A stretch of DNA of 64,000 nucleotides from assembly GCF_035989305.1 (NCBI RefSeq), contig NZ_CP108514.1:6614501-6678500 (forward strand), in the 5' to 3' direction. This stretch comes from Streptomyces sp. NBC_01233 (GTDB lineage: Bacteria > Actinomycetota > Actinomycetes > Streptomycetales > Streptomycetaceae). Every line of letters begins with the position of its first letter. Positions within the stretch are counted from its first letter, which is position 1. The position numbers and the translations under genes were made by a program. The notes beneath the pieces were generated by a model, which was not told where the DNA came from, did not search any database, and saw only the letters and a list, made by a program, of their open reading frames with translations. Shown piece after piece: positions 8,313 through 16,484 of this stretch.

Positions 8313-8347
8313 TACTGCCCCGGCTCAGTCCTTGAGCCGGGGCAGTA
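8313..8347. terminator. Bidirectional terminator between glcP and the LLM gene
   Basis: TACTGCCCCGGCTCA (8313-8327) and TGAGCCGGGGCAGTA (8333-8347) form a 15-bp perfect stem with a 5-nt loop. It lies between two convergent genes and overlaps the last codons of the minus-strand gene, whose stop is at 8325-8327. Confidence 0.85.
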
Positions 8348-9311
8348 CCTGTTCGCACAGCAGGTGCAGGCTGCGCCAGCCCTCGTCCAGCGGCATCCCG
8401 CCGCACAGCGGGTGCAGGACCAGGTTCCCCGCCTCGCCCGCGCCCCGGGCGTACGCGACCGCCTCGTCCGGGGTGAGGATCCGGTACACGCCCTCCGCGC
8501 GCAGCTCCGCCACCGAGCGCGCCGCCGACCGTACGGCGCTGCGGATGTCCTTGGACTGCCAGGACGCGTACATCCCGGCCTCGTGCAGGAAGCGCTCGCC
8601 GTGCTCCGCCCAGACCCGGTCCGGATCCTCCGCGATGTGCAGCAGCGGGGTCTCGGCCGCCGGCATCATGCAGAAGCCCTCGGTGGCGTACTCCGCGAGC
8701 TTCGCGTTGTAGTACGCCTCCAGCTCCGGCAGGTGCGCGCTCGGGAAGAACGGCAGCCCCAGCCGGGCCGCGCGGCGGGCCGCCGCCTCGGAGCTGCCGC
8801 CGACCAGCAGCAGCGGGTGCGGCCGCGTGAACGGCGTCGGGGTGACCCGTACCGTGCGGCCGCGGAACTCGAAGGGCTCGCCGGTCCACGCCTTCAGCAG
8901 GGTCTCGAGCAGCTCGTCCTGGAGCCTTCCGCGCCGGCCCCAGTCCACACCGTGCTGCTCGTACTCCTCGGGCCGGTAGCCGATGCCCGCGACCGTCACC
9001 AGGCGGCCGCCGCTCAGCAGGTCCAGGACGGCGATGTCCTCGGCCACCTTCAGCGGGTCGTACAGCGGACCGATGATCGCCGAGACGGTGACGGCGATCC
9101 GGCGGGTGGCGCCGAAGACCGCGCCCGCGAAGGCGAAGGGGGAGGGCAGCCAGTTGTTGTCGGTGCCGTGGTGCTCCTCGGTCTGGATGGTGTCGATCCC
9201 GCGGTCGTCCGCGTACCGGGCCATCTCCAGGGCCGCCTTGTAGCGGGCGGAGAGGGACTCGGGGGTGCCGTTGGGGTCGACGAGGTTGAACCGGGCCACG
9301 GTGATGGGCAT
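8325..9311 (-). CDS. Luciferase-like (LLM-class) flavin/F420-dependent oxidoreductase
   Basis: 328 residues. The TIM-barrel luciferase-like fold is indicated by the N-terminal ARFNLVDPNGTPESLSARYK, TIQTEEHHGTDNNWLPSP, the VTVSAIIGPLYDPLKVAEDIAVLDLLSGGR block typical of the family, and GIGYRPEEYEQHGVD. The EEHH motif sits at the usual flavin or F420 site. In actinomycetes such proteins usually use reduced F420 or FMN to oxidise or monooxygenate unknown substrates. It is monocistronic. A 15-bp near-palindrome (9364-9378) just upstream could be its operator. The substrate cannot be assigned. Confidence 0.85.
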   Translation of the reverse strand: MPITVARFNLVDPNGTPESLSARYKAALEMARYADDRGIDTIQTEEHHGTDNNWLPSPFAFAGAVFGATRRIAVTVSAIIGPLYDPLKVAEDIAVLDLLSGGRLVTVAGIGYRPEEYEQHGVDWGRRGRLQDELLETLLKAWTGEPFEFRGRTVRVTPTPFTRPHPLLLVGGSSEAAARRAARLGLPFFPSAHLPELEAYYNAKLAEYATEGFCMMPAAETPLLHIAEDPDRVWAEHGERFLHEAGMYASWQSKDIRSAVRSAARSVAELRAEGVYRILTPDEAVAYARGAGEAGNLVLHPLCGGMPLDEGWRSLHLLCEQVLPRLKD

Positions 9312-9363
9312 GGAGGAGTCCCCCTTCGCCGGATGTGGGTGGGCGGGCGAAGGGGGACGTTAG

Positions 9364-9378
9364 CTGACGCAGCGTCAG
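9364..9378. promoter_or_regulatory. Palindromic operator candidate upstream of the LLM gene
   Basis: CTGACGC-A-GCGTCAG is a perfect 7-1-7 palindrome. It lies 53-67 bp upstream of the LLM start codon and overlaps the stop codon of the NCS1 gene (9375-9377). The form is typical of TetR- or GntR-type operators. It could also end the NCS1 transcript, though a 1-nt loop makes that less likely. Confidence 0.5.
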
Positions 9379-10835
9379 TTGGACAGGGATCCGGCGAGCG
9401 CGGGCTCCTCCGCCGCGGCCGGGACCGGCTCCGCGGGGGCCGTGCGCGGCAGGACGGCGTACAGCACGCCCGAGGTCACGATGCCGGCCGCCCAGCCGAG
9501 GCCGTTGCGCCCGATCCAGGTGGTGGCGAGCGGCCCGCTGAACCAGTCCACCGAGGTGAACAGCAGCCCGACCACCAGGGCGAGGGCCCACGCGGTCATG
9601 GCCTGCCAGGCGAAACCGCCCCTGTACCAGTAGGCGCTGGTCCGCGTGGTGTCCAGCAGCGCGGCCCCGTCGTAGGTCCGGCGGCGCAGCATGTCCACGC
9701 CGAAGACGCCGATCCACGCCGAGAACGCCACGGCCAGCAGCGTCAGGAAGGAGATGAAGGAGCCGAAGAAGCTCGTCGCGACCACCATCAGCAGGAAGCC
9801 GAAGACCAGGCTGATGGCCGCGTTGACGCTGACCGCCCACGCGCGCGGGACCTTGATGCCGAGGGTCTGCGCGGTGAAGCCGGCCGAGTACATGGACATC
9901 GAGTTGATCAGCAGCATCCCGACGAGCGCGACGAGCAGGTACGGGACCGCGATCCAGGTCGGGAGCAGCTCGCCGATGAAGGACACCGGGTCCTGCGCGG
10001 TGGCCAGGTCCGGGGTGCCGACGGCCATGACCGCGCCCATCAGGACCATCGGGAGCGCGACGACGCCGGCGCCGCCGATCGTCGCGCCCACCAGCCCCTT
10101 GGAGGAGGCCGTGCGCGGCAGGTAGCGGGTGAAGTCGGGGCCCGAGGGCACCCAGCTGATGCCGCCGGCCGCGATGGTGCCGATGCCCGCGATCATCATC
10201 GCGGTGGAGCCGGCCGGCTTGCCGAGGACGGCGGACCAGTCGGTCGTGAAGAGCAGGTACCCGAGGACGAGCACGCTGAAGGCGCCGAAGAGGTACGTCG
10301 ACCACGTGGAGCAGACGCGCAGCGCCTTGATGCCGAGGCCCGAGACCACGAAGGTGCAGCCCACGAAGAACAGCAGGGTGACCACGATGAGCGGGGTGTT
10401 GCTCTTGATCCCGAAGAGCAGGTCGAGCACGGTCAGCACGGCGTAGGCGCCGCTCACCGCGTTGATCGTCTCCCAGCCCCACCGGGCCACCCAGATCAGC
10501 GAGCCCGGGAAGAGGTTGCCGCGCTGGCCGAACACGGCTCGTGAGAGGGCCATGCCGGGAGCGCCGCCGCGCTTGCCGGCGATCGATATCAGGCCGACGA
10601 TCCCGTACGAGACGACCGGCGCGGCCACCGCGACGACCAGCACCTGCCAGATGTTGAGCTTGTTGAAGATCACCAGACCCGCGCCCATGGTCAGCAGCAG
10701 CACGCTGATGTTGGCGGCGACCCAGGTGGGCACGAGGTCGCGGACCCGGCCGCCGCGCTCGCCGTCCGGGACGGGCTCCAGTCCGCGGGTCTCGATCGCG
10801 GTTTCGGTTCCGCCGTCGGCGGGCTCGGCAGGCAT
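9375..10835 (-). CDS. NCS1-family nucleobase:cation symporter
   Basis: 486 residues with about 12 hydrophobic segments between residue 40 and 460. The N-terminus is hydrophilic. NCS1 hallmarks are visible: LVPTWVAANISVLLLTMGAG in helix 1, GAPGMALSRAVFGQRGNLFPG, the SLIWVARWGWETINA segment, and GGISWVPSGPDFTRYLP in the central region, which matches the substrate loop of cytosine/purine/allantoin permeases. It is expected to import a nucleobase or related compound (cytosine, purine, hydantoin or similar) with a cation. No nucleobase catabolic gene is adjacent, so specificity is open. It is transcribed divergently from ftsY. Confidence 0.88.
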   Translation of the reverse strand: MPAEPADGGTETAIETRGLEPVPDGERGGRVRDLVPTWVAANISVLLLTMGAGLVIFNKLNIWQVLVVAVAAPVVSYGIVGLISIAGKRGGAPGMALSRAVFGQRGNLFPGSLIWVARWGWETINAVSGAYAVLTVLDLLFGIKSNTPLIVVTLLFFVGCTFVVSGLGIKALRVCSTWSTYLFGAFSVLVLGYLLFTTDWSAVLGKPAGSTAMMIAGIGTIAAGGISWVPSGPDFTRYLPRTASSKGLVGATIGGAGVVALPMVLMGAVMAVGTPDLATAQDPVSFIGELLPTWIAVPYLLVALVGMLLINSMSMYSAGFTAQTLGIKVPRAWAVSVNAAISLVFGFLLMVVATSFFGSFISFLTLLAVAFSAWIGVFGVDMLRRRTYDGAALLDTTRTSAYWYRGGFAWQAMTAWALALVVGLLFTSVDWFSGPLATTWIGRNGLGWAAGIVTSGVLYAVLPRTAPAEPVPAAAEEPALAGSLSN

Positions 10836-10877
10836 GCGGCTGCTCCGTGGGGGAGGGGCGGGGGGAAGTCGTCCATC

Positions 10878-10905
10878 ATCGTAGATTTGCCGCTAAAACA
10901 ACAAA
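10878..10905 (-). promoter_or_regulatory. Candidate promoter for the NCS1 gene
   Basis: On the minus strand TTTGTT (10900-10905) and TACGAT (10878-10883) are separated by 16 bp in an unusually A/T-rich patch, 43 bp upstream of the NCS1 start. The spacing and -10 box fit a vegetative promoter; the -35 is weak. Confidence 0.35.
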
Positions 10906-10978
10906 CAGAGGCTTACGTCCCGGTGTGAACGCCCGGGGTCCGAGCTCCGGGCCGCCCGTGGCCGATACTGGTGAGGTT

Positions 10979-12196
10979 ATGGACATCCTCATCCTTGCTG
11001 TAGTCATCGCCCTGGTCGCGGTCGGCGCGATCAGCGGGCTCGTGGTCAGCAGCCGCAAGAAGAAGCAGCTGCCGCCCCCGGCACCGCCCAGCACGCCGAC
11101 CATCACTGCCCCGCCTGCCGAACCGCAGGTGGGGGAGGACGCCGTAGAGACGGCGGAAGAGCCGCGCCGCACGATCGAGGAGGTCGGGCTCCCGGAGGCG
11201 GAGGCCGAGGCTCCGGTCGAGGCGCCGGCCGCCGAGCCCGAGGCTCCGGCCGCGCCCGCGATCGAGGTGCCCGAGCCCACCGCCGGCCGCCTGGTCCGGC
11301 TGCGCGCCCGCCTCGCGCGGTCGCAGAACTCCCTCGGCAAGGGGCTGCTCACGCTGCTCTCGCGGGAGCACCTCGACGAGGACACCTGGGAGGAGATCGA
11401 GGAGACCCTCCTCATCGCCGACGTCGGCGTCGTGCCCACCCAGGAGCTCGTCGACCGGCTCCGCGACCGGGTCAAGGTGCTCGGCACCCGCACCCCGGCG
11501 GACCTGCGCGCCCTGCTCAAGGAGGAGCTGCTGACCCTGGTCGGCACCGACTTCGACCGCGTCGTGAAGACGGAGAGCGGCGAGGACACGCCCGGCGTGA
11601 TCATGGTCGTCGGTGTCAACGGCACCGGCAAGACCACCACCACCGGCAAGCTGGCCCGCGTGCTCGTCGCCGACGGCCGCAGCGTGGTGCTCGGCGCGGC
11701 CGACACCTTCCGTGCCGCCGCCGCCGACCAGCTCCAGACCTGGGGCGACCGGGTCGGTGCCCGTACCGTACGCGGCCCCGAGGGCGGAGACCCGGCCTCG
11801 ATCGCCTACGACGCGGTCAAGGAGGGCATCGCCGAGGGCGCCGACGTGGTGCTCATCGACACCGCCGGCCGCCTGCACACCAAGACCGGCCTCATGGACG
11901 AGCTCGGCAAGGTCAAGCGCGTCGTCGAGAAGCACGGTCCGCTGGACGAGATCCTGCTGGTCCTCGACGCCACCACCGGGCAGAACGGCCTGACCCAGGC
12001 CCGCGTCTTTGCCGAGGTCGTGGACATCACCGGCATCGTGCTGACCAAGCTCGACGGCACGGCCAAGGGCGGCATCGTCGTCGCCGTCCAGCGCGAGCTG
12101 GGCGTCCCGGTCAAGCTCGTCGGGCTCGGCGAGGGTCCGGACGACCTGGCCCCCTTCGAGCCGGAGGCGTTCGTCGACGCCCTCATCGGCGACTGA
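10979..12196 (+). CDS. ftsY: Signal recognition particle receptor FtsY
   Basis: 405 residues from the ATG at 10979; a longer open frame upstream has no start with a better context. Residues 1-20 form a membrane segment (ILILAVVIALVAVGAISGLVV). A Pro/Glu/Ala-rich acidic A-domain follows, and the NG GTPase domain starts near residue 100. GTPase motifs: GVNGTGKTTT (P-loop, about 211), DTFRAAAADQL, DTAGRLHTK and TKLDGTAKGG. FtsY docks Ffh-bound ribosome-nascent chains at the membrane; ffh lies 9 kb downstream. The N-terminal transmembrane segment is typical of actinobacterial FtsY, whereas E. coli has only an amphipathic helix. It is convergent with the prim-pol-like gene, with an IS element between. 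Confidence 0.96.
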   Translation: MDILILAVVIALVAVGAISGLVVSSRKKKQLPPPAPPSTPTITAPPAEPQVGEDAVETAEEPRRTIEEVGLPEAEAEAPVEAPAAEPEAPAAPAIEVPEPTAGRLVRLRARLARSQNSLGKGLLTLLSREHLDEDTWEEIEETLLIADVGVVPTQELVDRLRDRVKVLGTRTPADLRALLKEELLTLVGTDFDRVVKTESGEDTPGVIMVVGVNGTGKTTTTGKLARVLVADGRSVVLGAADTFRAAAADQLQTWGDRVGARTVRGPEGGDPASIAYDAVKEGIAEGADVVLIDTAGRLHTKTGLMDELGKVKRVVEKHGPLDEILLVLDATTGQNGLTQARVFAEVVDITGIVLTKLDGTAKGGIVVAVQRELGVPVKLVGLGEGPDDLAPFEPEAFVDALIGD

Positions 12197-12217
12197 CCGC
12201 GGTCTCCGCGCACAACG

Positions 12218-12241
12218 GGTGCCCCCGAGTTCCGACGGCGG
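12218..12241 (+). terminator. Left arm of a terminator split by the IS30-type element
   Basis: GGTGCCCCCGAGTTCCG and the following CGGCGG (12218-12241) are mirrored beyond the right end of the IS element at 13705-13728, with one mismatch and one indel. Joined, the two halves would make a GC-rich hairpin of about 23 bp between convergent ftsY and the prim-pol-like gene, as expected of a bidirectional terminator. The right half is at 13705-13728. Confidence 0.6.
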
Positions 12242-13704
12242 GTTCTAATGATCCACGCAACACCCTGGAGTTCAGGGAGTTGCGGGGATCGTGGATTTCG
12301 AGGTGCTGAAGGCGAGGTTCTTCGAGGCGCTGGACAGGGAGAACGGCAGCATCACTGCTGCGGCTCGTGCAGTCGGAGTGAACCGCAACACGGCGTTCGG
12401 GTGGGCACGCCGGGCCGGAGTCCGTGGTCGCGGCAAGCCTCGCAGGCCCGGCCACCCCGGTCGGGCGGAGTACGAGCGGCTGCGTGCTGCGGGAGTCCGG
12501 CGCCGTGATGCCGCCGCGCAGGCCGGCGTCCATGAGCGCACCGCTGAGGACTGGGACCGCGGTATCCGGCAGATCGGCCACTCGCGCCTGCATCCTGACG
12601 GGCGCCGCATCGACTACAAGACTGGTGTGACCACCATCGCCGCCACCTCTTCAAGGTCGTCCCTCGCAACGGTCGAGGCCGAACTGCACCCCAGGTTTCT
12701 CACGGTGACCGAGCGAGAGCTGATCGCTGATCTGCACCGTGAAGGCCGGTCGCTGCGCGCGATCGGACGGGCACTGGGCCGACCGGCGTCCACGATCAAG
12801 CGCGAGATCGACGCCCGGTCGGTCGATGGCGTCTACCGGCCGCACCGGGCCCAGCGGGCATGGGCGAGGAGCCGGTCGCGCCCCAAGGACTCCAAGCTCG
12901 CCCAGGACGGCCCGCTCCGCCGGTTCGTCGCGGAAAAGCTGCAGGAACAGTGGTCACCCGAGCAGATCTGCCACGCTCTGGTCATCGAGTTCCCCGACGA
13001 CGAGAGCATGCGCGTGAGCCCGGAAACGATCTACCAGGCGGTCTACGTCCAGGCCCGTGGCGGACTGCGCCGCGAAGTCGCGGCCGCGCTGCGCACCGGG
13101 CGCACTCGCCGCAAGCCGCACCGCAGCCCGGACCAGCGCACGCGCCGGTTCGTCGACGAGATGGTGATGATCTCCGAGCGTCCTGCCGAGGTCGAGGACC
13201 GGGCAGTGCCCGGTCACTGGGAGGGCGATCTGATCGTCGGCCCCCGCAGCGAGAGCGCGATCGTCACCCTGGTCGAGCGCTCCACCCGCTACGTCATGCT
13301 GGGGCATCTGCCCGGCGGGCATACGGCCGAGGAGGTCCGCGACGTGCTGGTGCCCTTGATCCAGACCCTGCCCGGGCACCTGCGCGGCTCGCTGACCTGG
13401 GACCAGGGCTGCGAGATGGCCGCGCACAAGCAGTTCACCGTGGCCACAGGCGTGCCGGTCTACTTCTGCGACCCGCACTCACCCTGGCAGCGCGGATCGA
13501 ACGAGAACACCAACGGCCTGCTACGGCAGTACTTCCCCAAGAGCACCGACCTGTCCGTGCACAGCCCCGAAGACCTCGAACACGTCGCCCAGCAACTCAA
13601 CGGCCGGCCCCGCAAAACGCTCGGCTGGAAAACCCCAGCCGAGCGCCTGCGTGATCTACTGACGAGCACGTAGACCGTCAGGTGTTGCGAGGACCCCAAG
13701 AATC
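12241..13704 (+). mobile_element. IS30-family insertion sequence (approximate ends)
   Basis: A single transposase gene is flanked by imperfect terminal inverted repeats. The left end (12241-12270) has GGTTCT, TCC, CGCAACACC and TG at positions that match the reverse complement of the right end (about 13678-13704; GATTCT, TCC, CGCAACACC, TG). The outer limits are uncertain because the flanking DNA is itself an inverted repeat. The total is about 1.46 kb. I cannot identify a clear target-site duplication because of that flanking symmetry. Confidence 0.75.
12291..13673 (+). CDS. IS30-family DDE transposase
   Basis: 460 residues from the GTG at 12291. The N-terminal ~130 residues carry an extra helix-turn-helix-like segment (AAARAVGVNRNTAFGWARRAG). 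The IS30-type HTH comes next (LTVTERELIADLHREGRSLRAIGRAL, PASTIKREI). The catalytic core follows: D313 in GHWEGDLIVG, D371 in TWDQG and E405 in RGSNENTNGLLRQYFPK. The last two are separated by 33 residues, the DD(33)E spacing of IS30. The gene looks intact, so the element may be active. About 460 residues is longer than the ~383 of IS30 itself because of the N-terminal extension. Confidence 0.93.
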   Translation: MDFEVLKARFFEALDRENGSITAAARAVGVNRNTAFGWARRAGVRGRGKPRRPGHPGRAEYERLRAAGVRRRDAAAQAGVHERTAEDWDRGIRQIGHSRLHPDGRRIDYKTGVTTIAATSSRSSLATVEAELHPRFLTVTERELIADLHREGRSLRAIGRALGRPASTIKREIDARSVDGVYRPHRAQRAWARSRSRPKDSKLAQDGPLRRFVAEKLQEQWSPEQICHALVIEFPDDESMRVSPETIYQAVYVQARGGLRREVAAALRTGRTRRKPHRSPDQRTRRFVDEMVMISERPAEVEDRAVPGHWEGDLIVGPRSESAIVTLVERSTRYVMLGHLPGGHTAEEVRDVLVPLIQTLPGHLRGSLTWDQGCEMAAHKQFTVATGVPVYFCDPHSPWQRGSNENTNGLLRQYFPKSTDLSVHSPEDLEHVAQQLNGRPRKTLGWKTPAERLRDLLTST

Positions 13705-13746
13705 CGCCGACCGGAACGCGGGGGCACCGTCGCGTGCCGGGCGCGC

Positions 13747-14415
13747 CTACCGGCGCGAGCGGTGGCAGATGTAGGCGAGCGTGCCCAGCAGCAGCCGGGC
13801 CTGCGGCGGACCCCCGGCCGAGTCCAGCGCGGGCGGCCGCAGCCAGCCGGCCTGGCCGAGGCCGGCCCGGTCCGAGGGCGGCGCCGTTACGTAGGCCCCG
13901 TGGCCCAGGGCCAGCAGGTCGAGGTCGGCGTCGTCCCAGCCCATCCGGTACAGCAGCTGCGGCAGCTCGGCCGCCGCGCCCGGGGCCACGAAGAACTGCG
14001 CCCGGCCGTCCGCGGTCACGATGACCGGGCCGAGGGGCAGCCCCATCCGCTCCAGCCGCACCAGCGCCCGGCGCCCGGCCTCCTCGGAGACCTCGATGAC
14101 GTCGAAGGCGCGGCCCACGGGGAGGAGTACCGCGGCGCCCGGGTAATCGCCCCAGGCCTCTGTGACCTCGTCCAGGGTGGCCCCGGCCTTGACGGTGGGT
14201 GCGAAGGGGAGCGGATGCGCCCCGGGGGAGACGCACTCCGCGTCCCCGCAGGAACAGTCGCGGGCGGGCGCCGCGGCGCGGGCGCCGGGGACCGCGTCCC
14301 AGCCCCACAGCCCGGTGTACTCCGCCACCGCCGTGCACTCCGAGGTCCGGCCGCGGCGCCGGGTGCCGGAACGGAACTCCTTGGTGCCGCGGCTGCCGCC
14401 GATCGTGAAGCCCAT
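13747..14415 (-). CDS. Prim-pol (bifunctional primase/polymerase N-terminal)-like protein
   Basis: 222 residues from the ATG at 14415; another ATG six bases upstream (14421) is nearer the GGAGG, so the start is uncertain by two codons. The layout AVAEYTGLWGWDAVPGARA, a Cys-rich CSCGDAEC block, GAHPLPF, and VLLPVGRAFDVIEVSEEAG resembles the N-terminal domain of plasmid/phage-type prim-pol proteins. Only that domain is present, with no helicase, and the acidic motif reads DVIE rather than the usual DxD, so activity is doubtful. It is a conserved stand-alone gene beside nsdA in the Streptomyces order I remember. A role in replication or repair is possible but not shown. Confidence 0.65.
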   Translation of the reverse strand: MGFTIGGSRGTKEFRSGTRRRGRTSECTAVAEYTGLWGWDAVPGARAAAPARDCSCGDAECVSPGAHPLPFAPTVKAGATLDEVTEAWGDYPGAAVLLPVGRAFDVIEVSEEAGRRALVRLERMGLPLGPVIVTADGRAQFFVAPGAAAELPQLLYRMGWDDADLDLLALGHGAYVTAPPSDRAGLGQAGWLRPPALDSAGGPPQARLLLGTLAYICHRSRR

Positions 14416-14837
14416 GCCCATGCCCCCTCCAACGGGTCGGACGCGCCGGTGGTTACGACGCCGGTGGTGACGGCGTCGGCGGACCCTGCGGACCGCGGTC
14501 CGCCGCGGGGTGCCCTCCGTGGTTGCCCGGCGCACTCCTCGCCGCGCGCGCCCCGAGCGCACTCCAGTCCAACCGATCCGTTTCACCTCGGTGTCAAGTG
14601 AATCGCGCCTGGCAGGTGGCGAGTTCATTCGAAGGGGTGGCGAATGGTGGCGTTTCCGGAATCGACCTCGCGGCAGGGGTGATCGTAGGATTACTTTCGG
14701 TACGCGAACCCCCAAGGCACACCCGTCCGTGGGTATGCCGGAGGCAATGTGTGAAGGACCTGTGAAGGTCCGTGGCGGCGCGCTGCGCCCCGGCCAGGGT
14801 TTCGTGTGGAAGAGGCTGAGCGGATGGGGGCGTTCCA
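14416..14837. other. 422-bp divergent intergenic region upstream of nsdA
   Basis: No gene is visible. Close to nsdA are two hairpins: GGCACACCC (14716-14724) with GGGTATGCC (14731-14739), one mismatch, and GGACCT-gtga-AGGTCC (14756-14771). Around the second, TGTGAAGG is repeated in tandem (about 14750-14768). These could regulate nsdA or be part of its leader. The middle part (14580-14710) is relatively A/T-rich and probably holds the two divergent promoters, but I cannot assign -10/-35 boxes with confidence. Confidence 0.5.
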
Positions 14838-16355
14838 GTGAGCGGCAATGGCGCAAGCGGAACGATCGAGGACGCTGCTGCGCGCAACGACCAGCTGACC
14901 TCGTGGTTCGTCCGCAGCGGCTGGTCCAAGGGCGAACTCGCCCGGCAGGTCAACCGCCGGGCCCGTCAGATGGGCGCCCACCACATCAGCACGGACACCT
15001 CCCGGGTGCGCCGCTGGCTGGACGGCGAACAGCCCCGCGAGCCCGTCCCGCGCATCCTGTCCGAGCTGTTCTCCGAGCGCTTCGGCTCCGTCGTCGCCAT
15101 CGAGCAGCTCGGCCTGCGCACCGCCCACCAGACGCCTTCCGTCTCCGGGGTCGACCTGCCCTGGGCAGGCCCGCAGACCGTCGAGCTGCTCGGCGAGTTC
15201 TCCCGCAGCGACCTGATGCTGGCCCGCCGCGGCTTCCTCGGGACCTCGCTCGCCCTCTCCGCCGGCCCCGCCCTCATCGAGCCCATGCAGCGCTGGCTCG
15301 TACCGGTCCCGGCCGCCGACCCGGGACTGCGCCAGGCGGCCCTCCCCCCGGCGGAGCGAGGGGGAGGGCCGACGGGGGCCCTCGGCGGCCACCGCCCGCC
15401 CCGGCTCTCCGAACCGGAACTCGACCTCCTCGACGCCACCACCGTGATGTTCCGCCAGTGGGACGCCCAGTGCGGGGGCGGCCTGCGCCGCAAGGCCGTC
15501 GTGGGCCAGCTCCACGAGGTCACCGACCTGCTCCAGGAGAACCACCCCGCCCCGGTCATGAAGCGGCTCTTCAAGGTCGCCGCCGAGCTGGCCGAGCTGG
15601 CCGGCTGGATGAGCTACGACATCGGCCTGCACCCCACCGCGCAGAAGTACTTCGTCCTCGCCCTGCACGCCGCGAAGGAGGCCGGCGACAAGCCGCTCGG
15701 CTCGTACATCCTCTCCGGCATGAGCCGCCAGATGATCCACCTGGGCCGCCCCGAGGACGCCCTCGAACTCGTCCACCTCGCGCAGTACGGCAGCCGCGAC
15801 TGCGCCGGCCCGCGCACCCAGGCCATGCTGTATGCGATGGAGGCCCGCGCGTACGCCAACATGGGACAGCCCAGCCGCTGCAAGCGGGCCGTGCGGATGG
15901 CCGAGGACACCTTCTCCGACGTCGCCTTCGGCGGCGAGCCCGAGCCCGACTGGATCCGCTTCTTCTCCGAGGCCGAGCTGAACGGCGAGAACTCCCACTC
16001 GTACCGGGACCTCGCCTACGTGGCCGGGCGCAGCCCCATGTACGCCTCCCTGGCGGAACCCGTCATGGAGCGGGCCGTCGAGCTCTTCGAGAAGGACGAG
16101 GAGCACCAGCGCTCCTACGCCCTCAACCTCATCGGCCTGGCCACCGTTCACCTGCTCCAGCGTGAGCCGGAGCAGGCCGCGGTGCTCGTCGACCGGGCCC
16201 TCGACGTGGCGGGAAAGGTGCGGTCCGAACGGGTGAACACCCGCCTGCGTAAGACCGTCGACAGCGCCGCCCGTGAGTACGGCGACGTAGCCGAAGTGGT
16301 CCGGCTCACCGACCACCTCGCCTCCCGGCTCCCCGAAGCCGCGGCGGCCGTCTGA
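14838..16355 (+). CDS. nsdA: Developmental/antibiotic repressor NsdA (TPR-type)
   Basis: 505 residues from the GTG at 14838. NsdA is known in S. coelicolor as a negative regulator of sporulation and antibiotic production, encoded between ftsY and amtB exactly as here. The N-terminus carries a helix-turn-helix-like region (WSKGELARQVNRRARQMGA, then DTSRVRRWLDGEQPREPVPRIL). The C-terminal half is helical and TPR-like (residues ~260-490), including YFVLALHAAKEAGD and SYALNLIGLATVHLLQREPEQA. A short hydrophobic segment (RRGFLGTSLALSAGPALI) sits near 135. Residues ~166-185 (LPPAERGGGPTGALGG) are encoded by a 12-bp inverted repeat that looks like an acquired hairpin element. Confidence 0.9.
   Translation: MSGNGASGTIEDAAARNDQLTSWFVRSGWSKGELARQVNRRARQMGAHHISTDTSRVRRWLDGEQPREPVPRILSELFSERFGSVVAIEQLGLRTAHQTPSVSGVDLPWAGPQTVELLGEFSRSDLMLARRGFLGTSLALSAGPALIEPMQRWLVPVPAADPGLRQAALPPAERGGGPTGALGGHRPPRLSEPELDLLDATTVMFRQWDAQCGGGLRRKAVVGQLHEVTDLLQENHPAPVMKRLFKVAAELAELAGWMSYDIGLHPTAQKYFVLALHAAKEAGDKPLGSYILSGMSRQMIHLGRPEDALELVHLAQYGSRDCAGPRTQAMLYAMEARAYANMGQPSRCKRAVRMAEDTFSDVAFGGEPEPDWIRFFSEAELNGENSHSYRDLAYVAGRSPMYASLAEPVMERAVELFEKDEEHQRSYALNLIGLATVHLLQREPEQAAVLVDRALDVAGKVRSERVNTRLRKTVDSAAREYGDVAEVVRLTDHLASRLPEAAAAV
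15337..15371. repeat. Hairpin repeat inside nsdA
   Basis: CGGCCCTCCCCC (15337-15348) and GGGGGAGGGCCG (15360-15371) are perfect 12-bp inverted arms with an 11-nt loop. They encode a Pro/Gly-rich stretch that interrupts the otherwise helical protein. Confidence 0.7.
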
Positions 16356-16484
16356 CGGCCCCGGCGGCCGCCCCTCAGGCCCCGGCCGCGGCAGTCACCC
16401 CGTGAAGCCCGATCAGGCTCCCCCAGCCAGGACGTCCGGGTCACCGCCGCGGCCGGTTGCACCACCCGCCCAGTTCATTGACGC

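Noticed and set aside
8197..10482. 761-residue minus-strand frame overlapping the LLM and NCS1 genes
   Set aside because: It is in a different frame from two clear genes, low in complexity, and begins and ends arbitrarily.
14838..16355. Frameshift or pseudogene in nsdA because of the Pro/Gly patch
   Set aside because: The frame stays open and the downstream helical repeats are intact, so an in-frame insertion is the better explanation.
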